From Sinorhizobium sp. B11 (GTDB taxonomy: Bacteria; Pseudomonadota; Alphaproteobacteria; Rhizobiales; Rhizobiaceae), in the NCBI GenBank assembly GCA_039725955.1, contig CP091033.1, forward strand, positions 1,178,001 through 1,242,000: DNA of 64,000 nt, written 5' to 3'. A program made the position numbers and the translations under genes. Shown piece after piece: positions 26,220 to 35,853 of the stretch (positions are counted from its first letter, which is position 1; the number at the start of each line of letters is the position of its first letter). The notes under the pieces were generated by a model. It did not search any database. It saw nothing but the letters and a program-made list of their open reading frames with translations, and had not been told where the DNA came from.

Positions 26220-26290
26220 AAATGTCGATGCTGACAATATTCAAGTCATGATCGACAAATGTCAAGTGACGCGTGATCATATAAATGTCA
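26220..26290 (-). promoter_or_regulatory. Promoter and repeated operator-like units of the polyol operon
   Basis: On the minus strand a TTGACA (26265-26260), 17 bases, then GAATAT (26242-26237) makes a plausible sigma-70 promoter about 80 bp before the first gene. Two copies of TGACATTT-(3 or 4 bases)-GATCA lie at 26290-26274 and 26264-26249, 26 bp apart, the second covering the -35 box. A further CGACATTT is at 26227-26220. The SorC domain encoded in the operon is the obvious candidate to bind them. Confidence 0.5.
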
Positions 26291-26693
26291 GGTCGTCGGG
26301 AGACCAGGAACCACGCAGAAAAAGCCAGCATTTGCAGGCTTGAGAGCGTTGTCACGACGAGAAAGAGGACCTTGGGGAAGCTGGAAAGAATTTACGCGAA
26401 TATATTGCCACCGGGGCACCAGAGCCAGCAAACTGCTGTTGCGTGCCATGGCCTTGCATCGGCTGGAGAGGCCGCACAACGGTGGCATATCTAGGTGACT
26501 CAGGCTTCTATGAAGCTATCCGGCCGAGCGTGGCCAAGTCACAATGCTTAGGCCATCGCCATCGATGCACCGGAAGTTGGCCCCTACCAGGAATTGTCGA
26601 TAGCAGCATCGTCTCCAGCTTCGGCTCGCGTGACCCATCCGCCGAAACATCGAGGCAAGTGACTGCCCGGATGGACTGAAATACTGAATTTCG
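26291..26693. other. Gap with no recognised gene
   Basis: About 400 bases between the polyol operon promoter and the end of the second permease gene. Short open frames occur on both strands, but none has a convincing ribosome site or recognisable product. No clear terminator for the flanking permease gene was seen. Confidence 0.5.
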
Positions 26694-27677
26694 TCACAAG
26701 ACCTTCTGCCGCCCATAAAGCAGCAGCATGCCGATGATGACGGCGCCATAGATCAACTGACGGCCAGCCTCCTCGATCTGCATGACCGAGAGAATCGACT
26801 GCAGCAGAGTGATCAGGATGACGCCGGCGACAGTTCCGAGATAGGAGCCCTTGCCGCCAAGCACGTGCGTACCGCCAAGCACCACGGCAGCAATCGACGG
26901 CAGAAGATAGGCGTCACCCATGGACTGGGATGCTTTCGAAGCATAACCGGCGAGAAGCACGCCGCCGAGTGCGCTGAGACCGCCCGACATAATGAAGGCA
27001 AGAAGGGTGATCCTGCGCGTATTGATGCCGGACATGTAGGCGGCACGTTCGCGGTTGCCGATCGCATAGAGCGACCGGCCGAAGGTCGTGCGTGTCAGCA
27101 AGAAGACGGCGAGCAAGCCGACGGCGAGCCAGACGAGAACGCCGTTCGGAAGCCCGGGAATGGCATAGCCGGTTGCCAGGAAGCGCATGGCGGCCGAGGC
27201 CGAATCCTGCGGCGAGAAACCGCCGGTGTAGACGACCATCAGCCCTTGCGCGACAGCGTTGGTCGCAAGCGTGATGATCATCGAGGGAATGCGCAGATAG
27301 GCAACCGCGATGCCGTTGACGAGGCCGATCGTGGCACCGCAGAGAATACCGAAGGGGATTGCGAGAACCGCGCCGGTCGTTCCGTAAGCAGTGGCAGCGC
27401 AAGCCATCATCGCTCCTGTCGTCACCACCCAGGGCACCGACAGGTCGATCTGGCCAAGCAGGATGACCGCCATCATGCCGGTTGCGATGACGCCGAGGAA
27501 AGAGGCCACTTTCAACTGCTGCAGCAGGTAGTCCAGCGACAGGAAATTAGAGGAGTAGAGCGAGCCGCCAAGGAGCAGCAGGATGATGCAGCCGAAGGCG
27601 ATTGCCACAGCCGGATCGACGCCGCGCAGTCGGGCGGGCACAGGAATTTGCCGCATTGTGGAAGCATCCTCGCTCAT
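26694..27677 (-). CDS. RbsC-type sugar ABC permease, second sugar system
   Basis: A 327-residue BPD_transp_2 permease with the family pattern LGQIDLSVPWVVTTGAMM, the contact region AIGNRERAAYMSGINTRRI and VLGGTHVLGGKGSYLGTVAG. ATG 27677 is used: it shares bases with the stop of the preceding permease frame (ATGA) and has GGAG upstream; a GTG at 27686 is less likely. Together with the frameshifted neighbour it would form the two halves of the channel for the binding protein at 30284-31423. Confidence 0.9.
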   Translation of the reverse strand: MSEDASTMRQIPVPARLRGVDPAVAIAFGCIILLLLGGSLYSSNFLSLDYLLQQLKVASFLGVIATGMMAVILLGQIDLSVPWVVTTGAMMACAATAYGTTGAVLAIPFGILCGATIGLVNGIAVAYLRIPSMIITLATNAVAQGLMVVYTGGFSPQDSASAAMRFLATGYAIPGLPNGVLVWLAVGLLAVFLLTRTTFGRSLYAIGNRERAAYMSGINTRRITLLAFIMSGGLSALGGVLLAGYASKASQSMGDAYLLPSIAAVVLGGTHVLGGKGSYLGTVAGVILITLLQSILSVMQIEEAGRQLIYGAVIIGMLLLYGRQKVL

Positions 27678-28670
27678 TGGAACCACTCCAGACGATTGCG
27701 AACACGCGACAGGCCAATGCAGCCGATACTGACCGCCAACATCAGCACCACGCCTTGAAAGAGCGGCTGCCAGAGCGGATCGAGATCGAAGACGAACAAC
27801 AGGTCGCCGATAGTGCGGAAGGCCAGCGCACCGAAGACGGCACCAACGGCGCTTCCCTTTCCCCCCGCAAGCGAGACACCACCGAGCACCACTGCCGCGA
27901 TCGAATAGAGCGTATAGGCGTTACCGCTCGCAAAGGCCGCCTCGCCCGTATACGAGAAAAAAAGTCAGATAGAGCCCGCCAATTGCCGAAAGCAGGCCTG
28001 CCAGCGCGTAAGCCGCGAGCTTTGCCCTCTTTACCGGCATCGCCGACATGTAGGCGGCGTTTTCCGCCGATCCGACCGCATAGGCGGTGCGGCCGAGGAC
28101 CGAACGGCTGAAGGGCACCCAGATTATCAGTACGATGAGTGCAAGCACGACGAGGCTTGCCGGCACGACGCCAAAGAGCTTCGAGGTGAAGACATCGGCA
28201 AGATCTTCATTGACCGAGCCGCCCGGTGTGGGCCGCAACAGCAATGCCAGCCCGTAAAAGACCGCACTGGTCGCAATGGTGGTGACGATCGGCTGCAACC
28301 GACCGAAAATGATGACCAGCCCATTGAGCAGACCGCAGGCGAGACCCGTCAGGAGCACAGCTGCGACACCCAGCCCGGTCTGCAGCGGCGTGCCGACCAC
28401 GAGCCATGAGGCCAGGCAGTTGCACAGGATGAGGATCATGCCGACAGAAAGATCGATGCCAGCCGTGATGACCACGAAACATTGCGCCATGGCCACGAAA
28501 GCCAGCAACGTTGCCTTGTTGGCGGCGGTCTGCACCACGTTCGGCGTGAAGCCGGCGGGATGGTTGGAAACATAGATGATGAACATCAGGATGAAGAGCA
28601 GCGCTGCGAAAAGCGTGCCCTTCTGCTGAACGTACCGATAGCGCCATTCGCCCGTCGACTGCCTGCTCAT
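27674..28670 (-). pseudogene. RbsC-type sugar ABC permease with a +1 frameshift
   Basis: Two adjoining frames encode one permease. Bases 28670 to about 27957 give the N-terminal part (TAGIDLSVGMILI, VGSAENAAYMSAMPVKRAK, ending LYLTFF). The rest, from EAAFASGN through VVLGGVSLAGGKGS, is in another frame ending at 27674. The break is at seven A on the plus strand (27957-27963); six would restore a protein of about 331 residues. Upstream and downstream genes overlap it by ATGA, so the operon was built around an intact gene. Sequencing error, recent mutation or slippage at the T-run are all possible. Confidence 0.8.
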
Positions 28671-30205
28671 TGGGCCATCCTTTTCTGCGCCTCGCCGGCA
28701 TCGATGTTGAGCGCGGCACTGACCAGTTCGCGTTCGGTGATCTCGTCCCCCTCGAGGACGCGGATGATGCTGCCATCATACATGACGAGCACGCGGTCGC
28801 AGCAGCCCACCAGCTCGTCATAGTCAGTCGAATAGAAGATGATGGCCGCACCCGCATCGGCAAGTTTGCGCAGCAAGGCATAGATTTCCTGCTTGGTGCC
28901 AACATCGATGCCACGGGTCGGATCGTTGAGAAGGATGATGCGCGGCCTGTTCATCAGCCACTTGGCGATCACCACCTTCTGCTGGTTGCCACCAGACAGG
29001 GATGCGACCGGCATGTCGATCGTCGTTGCCTTGATTGACAGGAGCTTCAGGAGTTCGTCGATCTCGCGAAGCTCGGCCGCGCGGTCGATCACGCCGTTGC
29101 GCGAAACGCGGTCAAGCGCTGCGATCGACAGGTTCTCACGAACGGTCATCGGCAGCATGAGCCCTTCCGTCTTGCGATCTTCCGGGATCAGCGCCATGGA
29201 GATATCACCTGATTTCGCCGCGCCGGGGCTCTTCAACCTTATCGGTTTGCCATCGACCGCCACCTCGCCCCTGAGGTCGCGCAGCACGCCGAACAGCGCC
29301 AGCAGCAATTCACGCTGCCCCTGCCCGTCCAGTCCGCCGAAACCAATGATCTCACCGGGACGCACATCGAAGTTGATCCCGGAGAGCCGATCCCCCCAGG
29401 AGAGGTTGCGGCAGGACAGAACCGGCGCGTCTGCCTTCGGGTGCAGCGGCTTGGGCGGAAAGACGTTGGTATATTCGCGGCCGATCATCAGCTCCACCAC
29501 CTGCTGGTCGGACTTGGTGCCGGCGGGATAGGATTCGATGCTGCGGCCGTTTCTAAAGACCGTGCAGTCATCGGCGAGTTCTGCAATCTCATGCATGCGA
29601 TGCGAGATATAGATCAGCGCCATGCCCTCGGCCCGAAGCTGCTTCAACACGCCGAAGACCTTCTCGACATCGGATTGGGTCAGGGCCGAAGTCGCCTCGT
29701 CGAGGATCATCAGCCGCGGCTTGCGGGCGAGCGCCTTGGCGATCTCAACCATCTGGCGGCGCGAAAGCGGCAGATCCTTCACCAGAGAGGCGGGATGAAT
29801 ATCGGCGGCCCCGGCGCGGGCAAGTGCTTCCTCGGCAATCTGGCGCTGCTTGTTGCGGTCAATCATGCAGAAACGCAGCGGCGGATTGCTGATCACGATG
29901 TTGTCGGCCACCGAGAGATCCGGAATGAGTGACAGTTCCTGGAAAACACAGACGATACCGGCAGCATTGGCGGCAGCCGGCGAGGCAAAGGAGACTTCGT
30001 TTCCGTCGAGCAGCATGCGCCCTTCGTCAGGCGCCACCACACCGGCCATGATCTTGATGAGGGTCGATTTACCCGCGCCGTTTTCGCCAAGCACGGCGTG
30101 GATCGCGCCGGGGCGCACGGCGATATTGGCTTCCTTCAGCGCAATCGCGCCGCCATAGCGTTTCGATATGCCTTCCAGGCGCAGAAGCGGTTCGGAAAGG
30201 ATCAT
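28667..30205 (-). CDS. RbsA-type sugar ABC ATPase, second sugar system
   Basis: 512 residues with two ATPase domains: Walker A GENGAGKST, DLPLSRRQMVEIAKAL as the first signature, LMILDEATSAL, then the degenerate second P-loop GGLDGQGQRE, LSGGNQQKVVIAKWL and IILLNDPTRGID. The second Walker B has Asn where Asp/Glu is common (LLNDP). Start 30205 has GGAGG eight bases upstream; the ATG at 30220 lies across that site. The stop overlaps the next permease as ATGA. Confidence 0.9.
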   Translation of the reverse strand: MILSEPLLRLEGISKRYGGAIALKEANIAVRPGAIHAVLGENGAGKSTLIKIMAGVVAPDEGRMLLDGNEVSFASPAAANAAGIVCVFQELSLIPDLSVADNIVISNPPLRFCMIDRNKQRQIAEEALARAGAADIHPASLVKDLPLSRRQMVEIAKALARKPRLMILDEATSALTQSDVEKVFGVLKQLRAEGMALIYISHRMHEIAELADDCTVFRNGRSIESYPAGTKSDQQVVELMIGREYTNVFPPKPLHPKADAPVLSCRNLSWGDRLSGINFDVRPGEIIGFGGLDGQGQRELLLALFGVLRDLRGEVAVDGKPIRLKSPGAAKSGDISMALIPEDRKTEGLMLPMTVRENLSIAALDRVSRNGVIDRAAELREIDELLKLLSIKATTIDMPVASLSGGNQQKVVIAKWLMNRPRIILLNDPTRGIDVGTKQEIYALLRKLADAGAAIIFYSTDYDELVGCCDRVLVMYDGSIIRVLEGDEITERELVSAALNIDAGEAQKRMAQ

Positions 30206-30239
30206 GCATCCAGCCTCCATTCGGTCGCGTCGAGATCGA

Positions 30240-30265
30240 GACTGCGGGCGCGAACGCCCGCAGTC
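30240..30265 (-). other. UUCG-loop hairpin after the second sugar-binding protein gene
   Basis: GACTGCGGGCG (30240-30250) and CGCCCGCAGTC (30255-30265) form a perfect 11-bp stem with UUCG loop on the transcript strand, 18 bp after the binding-protein stop. No T-run follows. A role in message stability fits the high demand for the binding protein. Confidence 0.6.
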
Positions 30266-30283
30266 AGGTCCGGATGGTGGCGC

Positions 30284-31423
30284 TTACTGGTTTTCCTTGG
30301 TCTGCCCCATGATTTCCTGTGCGGAGAAGTTGATGCCGCAGGTCGGGAAGGAATTGCCGACGAAAAAGTTGTCGGATTCCTTGGGGTAGAAGTCCTCGCC
30401 TTCCTTGAAATCGGGATCGGAAACGAGTGCCGTCGGCAGCTTGACGGCCTGAGGAACGACCTGACCTTCGAGAGCGGCAATGGCAGTCTTGATGGCCACC
30501 GCAACCTGCGCCGGGCCGGTACCTGCTGATGAGCACTTCAGACCATCCCCCGCATGGGCGGCGCAGAACTTGCGGAAGCCGTTCTCCGTTTCACCGCCGA
30601 AGGGCACGAACGGATGCTTCGCGTCGATCATCGCCTGCACCACGCCGGTGTCACCGCCCTGTGCGGTGATGCCATCAAACGGACCATTGGTGGCAATCGC
30701 ATCGGCCGCTGCCTTCTGCGCTACACCATCATCCCACTTGCCAACGACTTCGGTGACGGTGAATTTCTTGCCGGAAGCATCCAGAGCTTCATGAATCCCG
30801 TTATGGCGATCGGTATCGACGGAAGTGCCGGCTACGCCGCGTACTTCCAGGATCTTGCCGCCCTGCGGCAGGTGTTTTGCCAGCCAGTTGGCCCAGATGA
30901 CGCCAAGGCCCTTCTGGTCGACGTTGACGTTGATTGCGTCCTTGGTGTCAAGGATGTTGTCGAAGGCGACGAGAACGACGCCGGCCTCCTTGGCGCGCTT
31001 GATGACCGGACCGAAGGCTGTCGGGTTCTGGGCGTTGACGACGACGGCATCATAGCCGGCATCGATGAAGTTGTTGATCGCGGAAATCTGGGCAGGAACG
31101 TCCTCGCCGGTCGATACGACCTTGAATTCTTTCAGCTTGGCGGCGACATCCGGTTGGGCAGCGTATGCCTTTGCCGTCTGCACCATCTGGATGCGCCAGG
31201 TATTGGCGATGTAGCCATTTGCAAGGGCGATGCGGTAAGGACCATCCTTCTTCGGATATTGCAGGAACTGGGTTTCGGCCGACCACGGAACCATGCAGTT
31301 CGGATCGGCGGCGGGGCCGGACACGACCTTTGGTTCCGCCATGGCCGTGCTGCAGAGCAGAGCAAACGCCGACGCGGAAAACGCGGCGATACGGGCCATC
31401 TTCGCTTTCTTCACCTTAAGCAT
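30284..31423 (-). CDS. Periplasmic sugar-binding protein, second sugar system
   Basis: 379 residues. An N-terminal signal peptide (basic KVKKAKMAR, hydrophobic core, cleavage near AMAEP) is followed by a Peripla_BP_4 domain with INNFIDAGYDAVVVNAQNP, ITAQGGDTGVVQAMID and a Cys-containing C-terminal segment. GAGGAGGAG precedes the start. First gene of a B-A-C-C operon, divergent from a LacI regulator, so the imported sugar is probably that regulator's inducer. Which sugar is not clear. Confidence 0.88.
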   Translation of the reverse strand: MLKVKKAKMARIAAFSASAFALLCSTAMAEPKVVSGPAADPNCMVPWSAETQFLQYPKKDGPYRIALANGYIANTWRIQMVQTAKAYAAQPDVAAKLKEFKVVSTGEDVPAQISAINNFIDAGYDAVVVNAQNPTAFGPVIKRAKEAGVVLVAFDNILDTKDAINVNVDQKGLGVIWANWLAKHLPQGGKILEVRGVAGTSVDTDRHNGIHEALDASGKKFTVTEVVGKWDDGVAQKAAADAIATNGPFDGITAQGGDTGVVQAMIDAKHPFVPFGGETENGFRKFCAAHAGDGLKCSSAGTGPAQVAVAIKTAIAALEGQVVPQAVKLPTALVSDPDFKEGEDFYPKESDNFFVGNSFPTCGINFSAQEIMGQTKENQ

Positions 31424-31534
31424 TGAATGTCTCCTCCTCAGGCGGACCTAGGCCGCCCTCCACAAAATCTTATTTGCATGCTGATCCCGGAAGGTTCCAT
31501 CCCATCCTTTTCCGGTACATTTCGAGCCTAACAT

Positions 31535-31573
31535 AGTTGACAGCGCTGTCAAATCGTATTTGCTAGCGCTGTC
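31535..31573. promoter_or_regulatory. Paired LacI-type operators
   Basis: TTGACAGCGCTGTCAA at 31535-31550 is a perfect 16-bp palindrome with the central CGCG-like GC step typical of LacI/GalR sites. TTGCTAGCGCTGTCAA at 31558-31573 is an imperfect copy centred 23 bp away. Both lie in the divergent region between the LacI gene and the second sugar operon. Confidence 0.75.
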
Positions 31574-31657
31574 AACTGGGATTGTCCGGATAAATATTTC
31601 GCAATTGCGAGATAAATTGCGGATCGGCATGACTTTTCTGTATGAATCGAGAGTACA

Positions 31658-32680
31658 ATGCGAAGAGTAACTTTGGATGACGTGGCAACTCTGGCCGGTG
31701 TCAGCCCGATCACAGTCTCACGCGTGCTTCGCAAACCCGATGCAGTGTCGGAGGCCCTACGGCAGCGCGTCACCGCCGCTGTCCAGGAGCTTGGCTACGT
31801 GCCGAATATTGCGGCCAGCCGGCTCGCCTCGTCGCGAACGCACGCAATAGGCGTCATCGTGCCGACCCTCTATAATGTCATCTTTGCCGAATATCTCTTC
31901 GCTCTGCACGACGTGCTTGTCGCGGCGGGCTTCCAGGTCATCGTCGTCAACAGCCGCTATTCCGAGCAGGAAGAGGAAAATGCCATAAAGGTGTTGCTCG
32001 GCCAAAGGGTCGAAGCGATCATCATCGCCGGTACCCATCACACGCCACTTGCCCGCCAGCTTCTCACGCGCGCGCATCTGCCCGTCGTTGAGACATTCGA
32101 GCTCTCGCCCGATCCGATCGACCTCAATATCGGCATGCTGCAGGATCGTGCCGGGCAAGCAGCGACGCAGCATCTCATCGACCAAGGCTTTGATCGTGTC
32201 GCCTTCCTCGCCGGCAATCTCGACCACCGGGCCCAATCCCGCTTTGATGGCTACCGTCTGGCGATGCAGGAGTCAGGACTGCAGAAGCTCGAAATCATCA
32301 CGCAATGGCAGCGGCACAGCTCGGTTGCGCTCGGGTCCGATCTCCTGACTCTCATGCATGAACGTGGCGACCGGCCGGAAGCGATCTTCTGCATCGACGA
32401 CAACCTGGCGCTCGGCGCCATGCAGGAGTGCCGCAAGCGTGGCATCCGCGTGCCTGACGACATCGCCATCATCGGTTTCCACGATCTCGAATTTTCGGCC
32501 TGTGCGTCACCCTCCCTGTCATCGATCATGACGAGGCGGTTCGAGACGGGCAAGCTAGCCGCGGAAAAAGTGCTGTCGGCCCTCAATTCGACGAGCCGCC
32601 AGCCACCAAATCAGATCGACCTTGGCTTCGAGGTCATCGCCCGCGAAAGCACGGGAGGGACAATTGCGGTCTCACGCTAA
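31658..32680 (+). CDS. LacI-family repressor of the second sugar operon
   Basis: 340 residues: N-terminal helix-turn-helix VTLDDVATLAGVSPITVSRVLR with hinge helix (RLASSRTHAIG), then a periplasmic-binding-like effector domain (GVIVPTLYNVIFAEY, FCIDDNLALGAMQE, IAIIGFHD). It is divergent from the binding-protein gene, with two palindromic operators between them. Its stop overlaps the stop of the convergent oxidoreductase gene by 4 bp. Confidence 0.9.
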   Translation: MRRVTLDDVATLAGVSPITVSRVLRKPDAVSEALRQRVTAAVQELGYVPNIAASRLASSRTHAIGVIVPTLYNVIFAEYLFALHDVLVAAGFQVIVVNSRYSEQEEENAIKVLLGQRVEAIIIAGTHHTPLARQLLTRAHLPVVETFELSPDPIDLNIGMLQDRAGQAATQHLIDQGFDRVAFLAGNLDHRAQSRFDGYRLAMQESGLQKLEIITQWQRHSSVALGSDLLTLMHERGDRPEAIFCIDDNLALGAMQECRKRGIRVPDDIAIIGFHDLEFSACASPSLSSIMTRRFETGKLAAEKVLSALNSTSRQPPNQIDLGFEVIARESTGGTIAVSR

Positions 32681-34980
32681 GCCGCAGCCTGAGCCTCGCT
32701 CTTGGTGATCGCGACGGGAACACCCTTGTAGCTCGGCGTGCCCGATTTGCGGTCATAGTGATCAAGCGCGATCACCGCATTCATTTCCGGGTAATAGCCT
32801 GCCACCGAACCGACGGGGATATTATATTCGACAGCCGTGAAACCGATGGCGGTTTTCCCGCCACCGTGGCCGGTGGCCGAGCGGATATCGATCCTGTCTC
32901 CGTCACGCAGGCCCCGTTCAGCGAGATCCTGACCGCTCATGAATATCACGTCGCGGCGGCCGAAAATGCCGCGGTAGCGATCGTCGAGGCCATAGACGGT
33001 CGTGTTGTACTGGTCGTGGCTGCGCAGCGTCGTCAGCACCAGGGTCGCGGGGTTCTTCAGGCGGGGATCTTCGTCGAGACCGGGAGCGATGAGGAAGTTC
33101 GCCTTGCCGCTCGCAGTCTTCCAGACCCGATAGGAAGCCGGAACATCCAGCCGAAAACCACCGGGGGCCCGGACCCGGCTGTTGAATTCATGAAAATCCG
33201 GGAAGACCACCTCGATCTTGTCTCGGATGCGATCGTAATTGGCAATCAGACCCTTCCAGTCGATGCCGTATTTTGCACCGAGCGTGGCCATTGCAATGCC
33301 TGCGATGATGGCGGGCTCGGATTTCAACAATTCGCCCGGCGGCTTCAGGAAACCGCGCGAAGCATGCACCATGGACATGGAATCCTCGACCGTCACCGCT
33401 TGCGGCCCTGATGCCTGGGTGTCGAGATCGGTCCGCCCGAGGCAGGGAAGAATGATGGAGGTCTTTGCCGTCAGGAGATGCGAGCGATTGAGCTTGGTGG
33501 CAATATGGACGGCAAGATCGAGCTTGCGCATGGCCTGGAAGGTGACATCAGGATCGGACATGGCGACGGCCAGATTGCCGCCGAGGCAGATCAGCGCCTT
33601 GGATCGGCCGGCTGCAATCGCCTCGATAGATTCGATCGCATTGTGGCCTTTCTCTGCAGAAGGGCGGAAACCAAAGGCACGCTCCATGCCGTCGATCAGC
33701 GCCTTGTTCGGGATCTCGGTGATGCCGACGGTCCGGTCCCCCTGCACATTGGAGTGGCCGCGCAGCGGGCAGAGGCCAGCGCCGGTGCGGCCGATATTGC
33801 CGCGCAGCATCAGGAAATTGGCAAGCTGCTGGACATTTGCCGTTCCGTTCGCGTGCTGCGTGATGCCCATGCCGTAGCAAAGGATGACATTGCGGGCATT
33901 GAGGTAGACATCAACGGCACTGTTCAGCGCCTCCATGGTCAGACCGGACACGCTGAGGATGTCTGCCCAGCTGGCCTTGTCGAGATCCTCCCTCAGGGCA
34001 TCAATGCCAGCGGTGTGCTCGGCGATGAAATCTCGGTCGAGGACGCCCTTGCCGCCGCCGGAGAGATCGGCCACATCGCGTTCGAAGATCAGCTTCATCA
34101 GACCCTTGAGGGCGGCAAGGTCGCCACCGGTGCGGAGCTGGTGATAGGCTGATGCAATGGGCGTCGAGGATAAGGTCACCATCTCCACCGGATTTTGCGG
34201 CGCGGCGAAACGCTCGAGCGCCCGCTCCTTCAACGGGTTGAAGACGATAATCGGAACACCGCGACGGGATGCCTCGTGCAGGGTCGTCATCATGCGGGGG
34301 TGGTTGGTTCCGGGGTTATGGCCGAAGCTGAAAATGGCGTCGGCATGATCGAAATCCTCAAGCGTCACCGTACCCTTGCCGACACCGAGCGACAGCGGCA
34401 GGCCAACGCTCGTCGCCTCATGACACATGTTCGAACAATCGGGGAAATTGTTGGTGCCATAGGCCCGCACGAAGAGCTGATAGAGGAAGGCTGCCTCGTT
34501 GGAAGCGCGTCCCGACGTGTAGAATTCAGCTTCGTCGGGGCTTGCGAGCTTGTTGAGTTCCAAGCCTATCAGGCTGAATGCATCATCCCAATCGATCGTC
34601 TCGTATTTATCCGTGGCGCTATTGTATTTCAGCGGATGCGTCAGCCGGCCCTGGTCCTCAAGCTTGTGGTCGATCCATTCCCAAAGCTCGGAGACCGTGT
34701 GTTCGGCAAAGAATTCAGGTGTGACGCGCCGGGCGGTGGACTCCCAGGTGATCGCCTTTGCGCCGTTCTCGCAGAACTCGAAGGAAGAGGTGTGCTTTGG
34801 ATCGGGCCAGGCGCAGCCGGGACAATCGAAACCTTCAGGCTGGTTTGCCTTGAGCAGTGTGGTACTGCCCTGTGCAACGATCTGCTGATGCTTCAGCGTT
34901 TTCGCCACCGCTTTCAGCGCATCCCACCCGCCTGCCGGATGACTGTACGCCTCAACACCTTCTGGCCGCTTGTCGCTCAT
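32677..34980 (-). CDS. FdhF/YdeP-family molybdopterin oxidoreductase
   Basis: 767 residues, close in size to E. coli YdeP. Near the N-terminus is the family hallmark GFDCPGCAWPDP (C53, C56) instead of the four-Cys Fe-S motif of nitrate reductases. SNMCHEATSVGL contains the candidate Mo-ligand Cys. Molybdopterin-binding stretches follow (FSFGHNPGTNHPRM, CLGGNLAVAMSDPD) and a C-terminal dinucleotide-binding domain with LRSHDQYNTTVYGLDDRYRG. There is no Tat signal, so it should be cytoplasmic. GGAGAG precedes the start. The substrate is unknown; formate dehydrogenase activity should not be assumed. It is divergent from nasT. Confidence 0.85.
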   Translation of the reverse strand: MSDKRPEGVEAYSHPAGGWDALKAVAKTLKHQQIVAQGSTTLLKANQPEGFDCPGCAWPDPKHTSSFEFCENGAKAITWESTARRVTPEFFAEHTVSELWEWIDHKLEDQGRLTHPLKYNSATDKYETIDWDDAFSLIGLELNKLASPDEAEFYTSGRASNEAAFLYQLFVRAYGTNNFPDCSNMCHEATSVGLPLSLGVGKGTVTLEDFDHADAIFSFGHNPGTNHPRMMTTLHEASRRGVPIIVFNPLKERALERFAAPQNPVEMVTLSSTPIASAYHQLRTGGDLAALKGLMKLIFERDVADLSGGGKGVLDRDFIAEHTAGIDALREDLDKASWADILSVSGLTMEALNSAVDVYLNARNVILCYGMGITQHANGTANVQQLANFLMLRGNIGRTGAGLCPLRGHSNVQGDRTVGITEIPNKALIDGMERAFGFRPSAEKGHNAIESIEAIAAGRSKALICLGGNLAVAMSDPDVTFQAMRKLDLAVHIATKLNRSHLLTAKTSIILPCLGRTDLDTQASGPQAVTVEDSMSMVHASRGFLKPPGELLKSEPAIIAGIAMATLGAKYGIDWKGLIANYDRIRDKIEVVFPDFHEFNSRVRAPGGFRLDVPASYRVWKTASGKANFLIAPGLDEDPRLKNPATLVLTTLRSHDQYNTTVYGLDDRYRGIFGRRDVIFMSGQDLAERGLRDGDRIDIRSATGHGGGKTAIGFTAVEYNIPVGSVAGYYPEMNAVIALDHYDRKSGTPSYKGVPVAITKSEAQAAA

Positions 34981-35228
34981 CTTCGCTCTCCGTCTCCAAG
35001 ATAGCCCGACGATAACAGCGAGCGCGCGGGCGGTGCATTATACTGAGGCATAGGTAGCGCAGTTGTCGACAAGTGAACGGATGCGGAAATCTTTTTCGAA
35101 AACCTCCATGAGACCTGACATTGCTCATATATAAAGCAGGCCGCCCATTATTTAATCAAATTTATAAAATGCCTAATAAATTGCCTTTCTAGCTTGTCGG
35201 CCTTGCTGCATTGCGTCATAAATGTCGC

Positions 35229-35816
35229 ATGAGCCGGCTCGATCTGACCATCCTTGTGATCGATGAAAATACCATTCGCGCCTCCATCATCGAGGAGGGG
35301 CTGCGAGAGGCCGGCCATGCGCGCGTGACGGTCATCCACGAAGTCCAAGGCGTGGCGCGTATTATCGATACGCTGAGGCCCGACGTCATCATCATCGATA
35401 TCGAGAACCCCAATCGCGACATGATGGAGCATCTGTTCCAGTTGACCCGTACGGTCGGCAGGCCGATTGCCATGTTCGTCGACCGCTCCGACACGGCCTC
35501 CATCGAGGCAGCAGTGGATGCCGGCGTGTCGGCATACATCGTCGACGGGTTGAAGAAGGAACGCGTCAAACCCATTCTCGATATGGCGGTCAGCCGCTTC
35601 AATGCATTCGACCGGCTGCAACGCGAACTTGCCGATGCCAAGTCGGCCCTCGAGGAGCGCAAGATCGTCGAACGCGCCAAAGGCATATTGATGAAGATGC
35701 GTGGCCTGTCGGAGGAGGAAGCGTTTGCGCTGCTTCGTCAGACGGCAATGAACGAGAAAAAGAAGATGTCCGACATCGCCCAGAGCGTCGTGACCGCAGC
35801 AGGGCTTTTAATGTGA
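35229..35816 (+). CDS. nasT: NasT, ANTAR-domain antitermination regulator
   Basis: 195 residues: a receiver-like domain (DLTILVIDENTIRASIIEEG, D57 in the acceptor position) and a C-terminal ANTAR RNA-binding domain (about 135-195: ERKIVERAKGILM, RQTAMNEKKKMSDIAQ). In known systems NasT, when released by NasS, binds leader RNA and prevents termination before nitrate genes. ATG 35229 is chosen; a TTG at 35211 is the only upstream option, and neither has a strong ribosome site. nasS follows after 37 bp. Confidence 0.92.
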   Translation: MSRLDLTILVIDENTIRASIIEEGLREAGHARVTVIHEVQGVARIIDTLRPDVIIIDIENPNRDMMEHLFQLTRTVGRPIAMFVDRSDTASIEAAVDAGVSAYIVDGLKKERVKPILDMAVSRFNAFDRLQRELADAKSALEERKIVERAKGILMKMRGLSEEEAFALLRQTAMNEKKKMSDIAQSVVTAAGLLM

Positions 35817-35853
35817 TGACCTCTCTGGTCGCGACTGTCCGGAGGAGGCCGGA

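Noticed and set aside
27921..28670. Truncated permease as a separate functional protein
   Set aside because: The remaining conserved half follows immediately in the next frame, so a frameshift is the simpler explanation.
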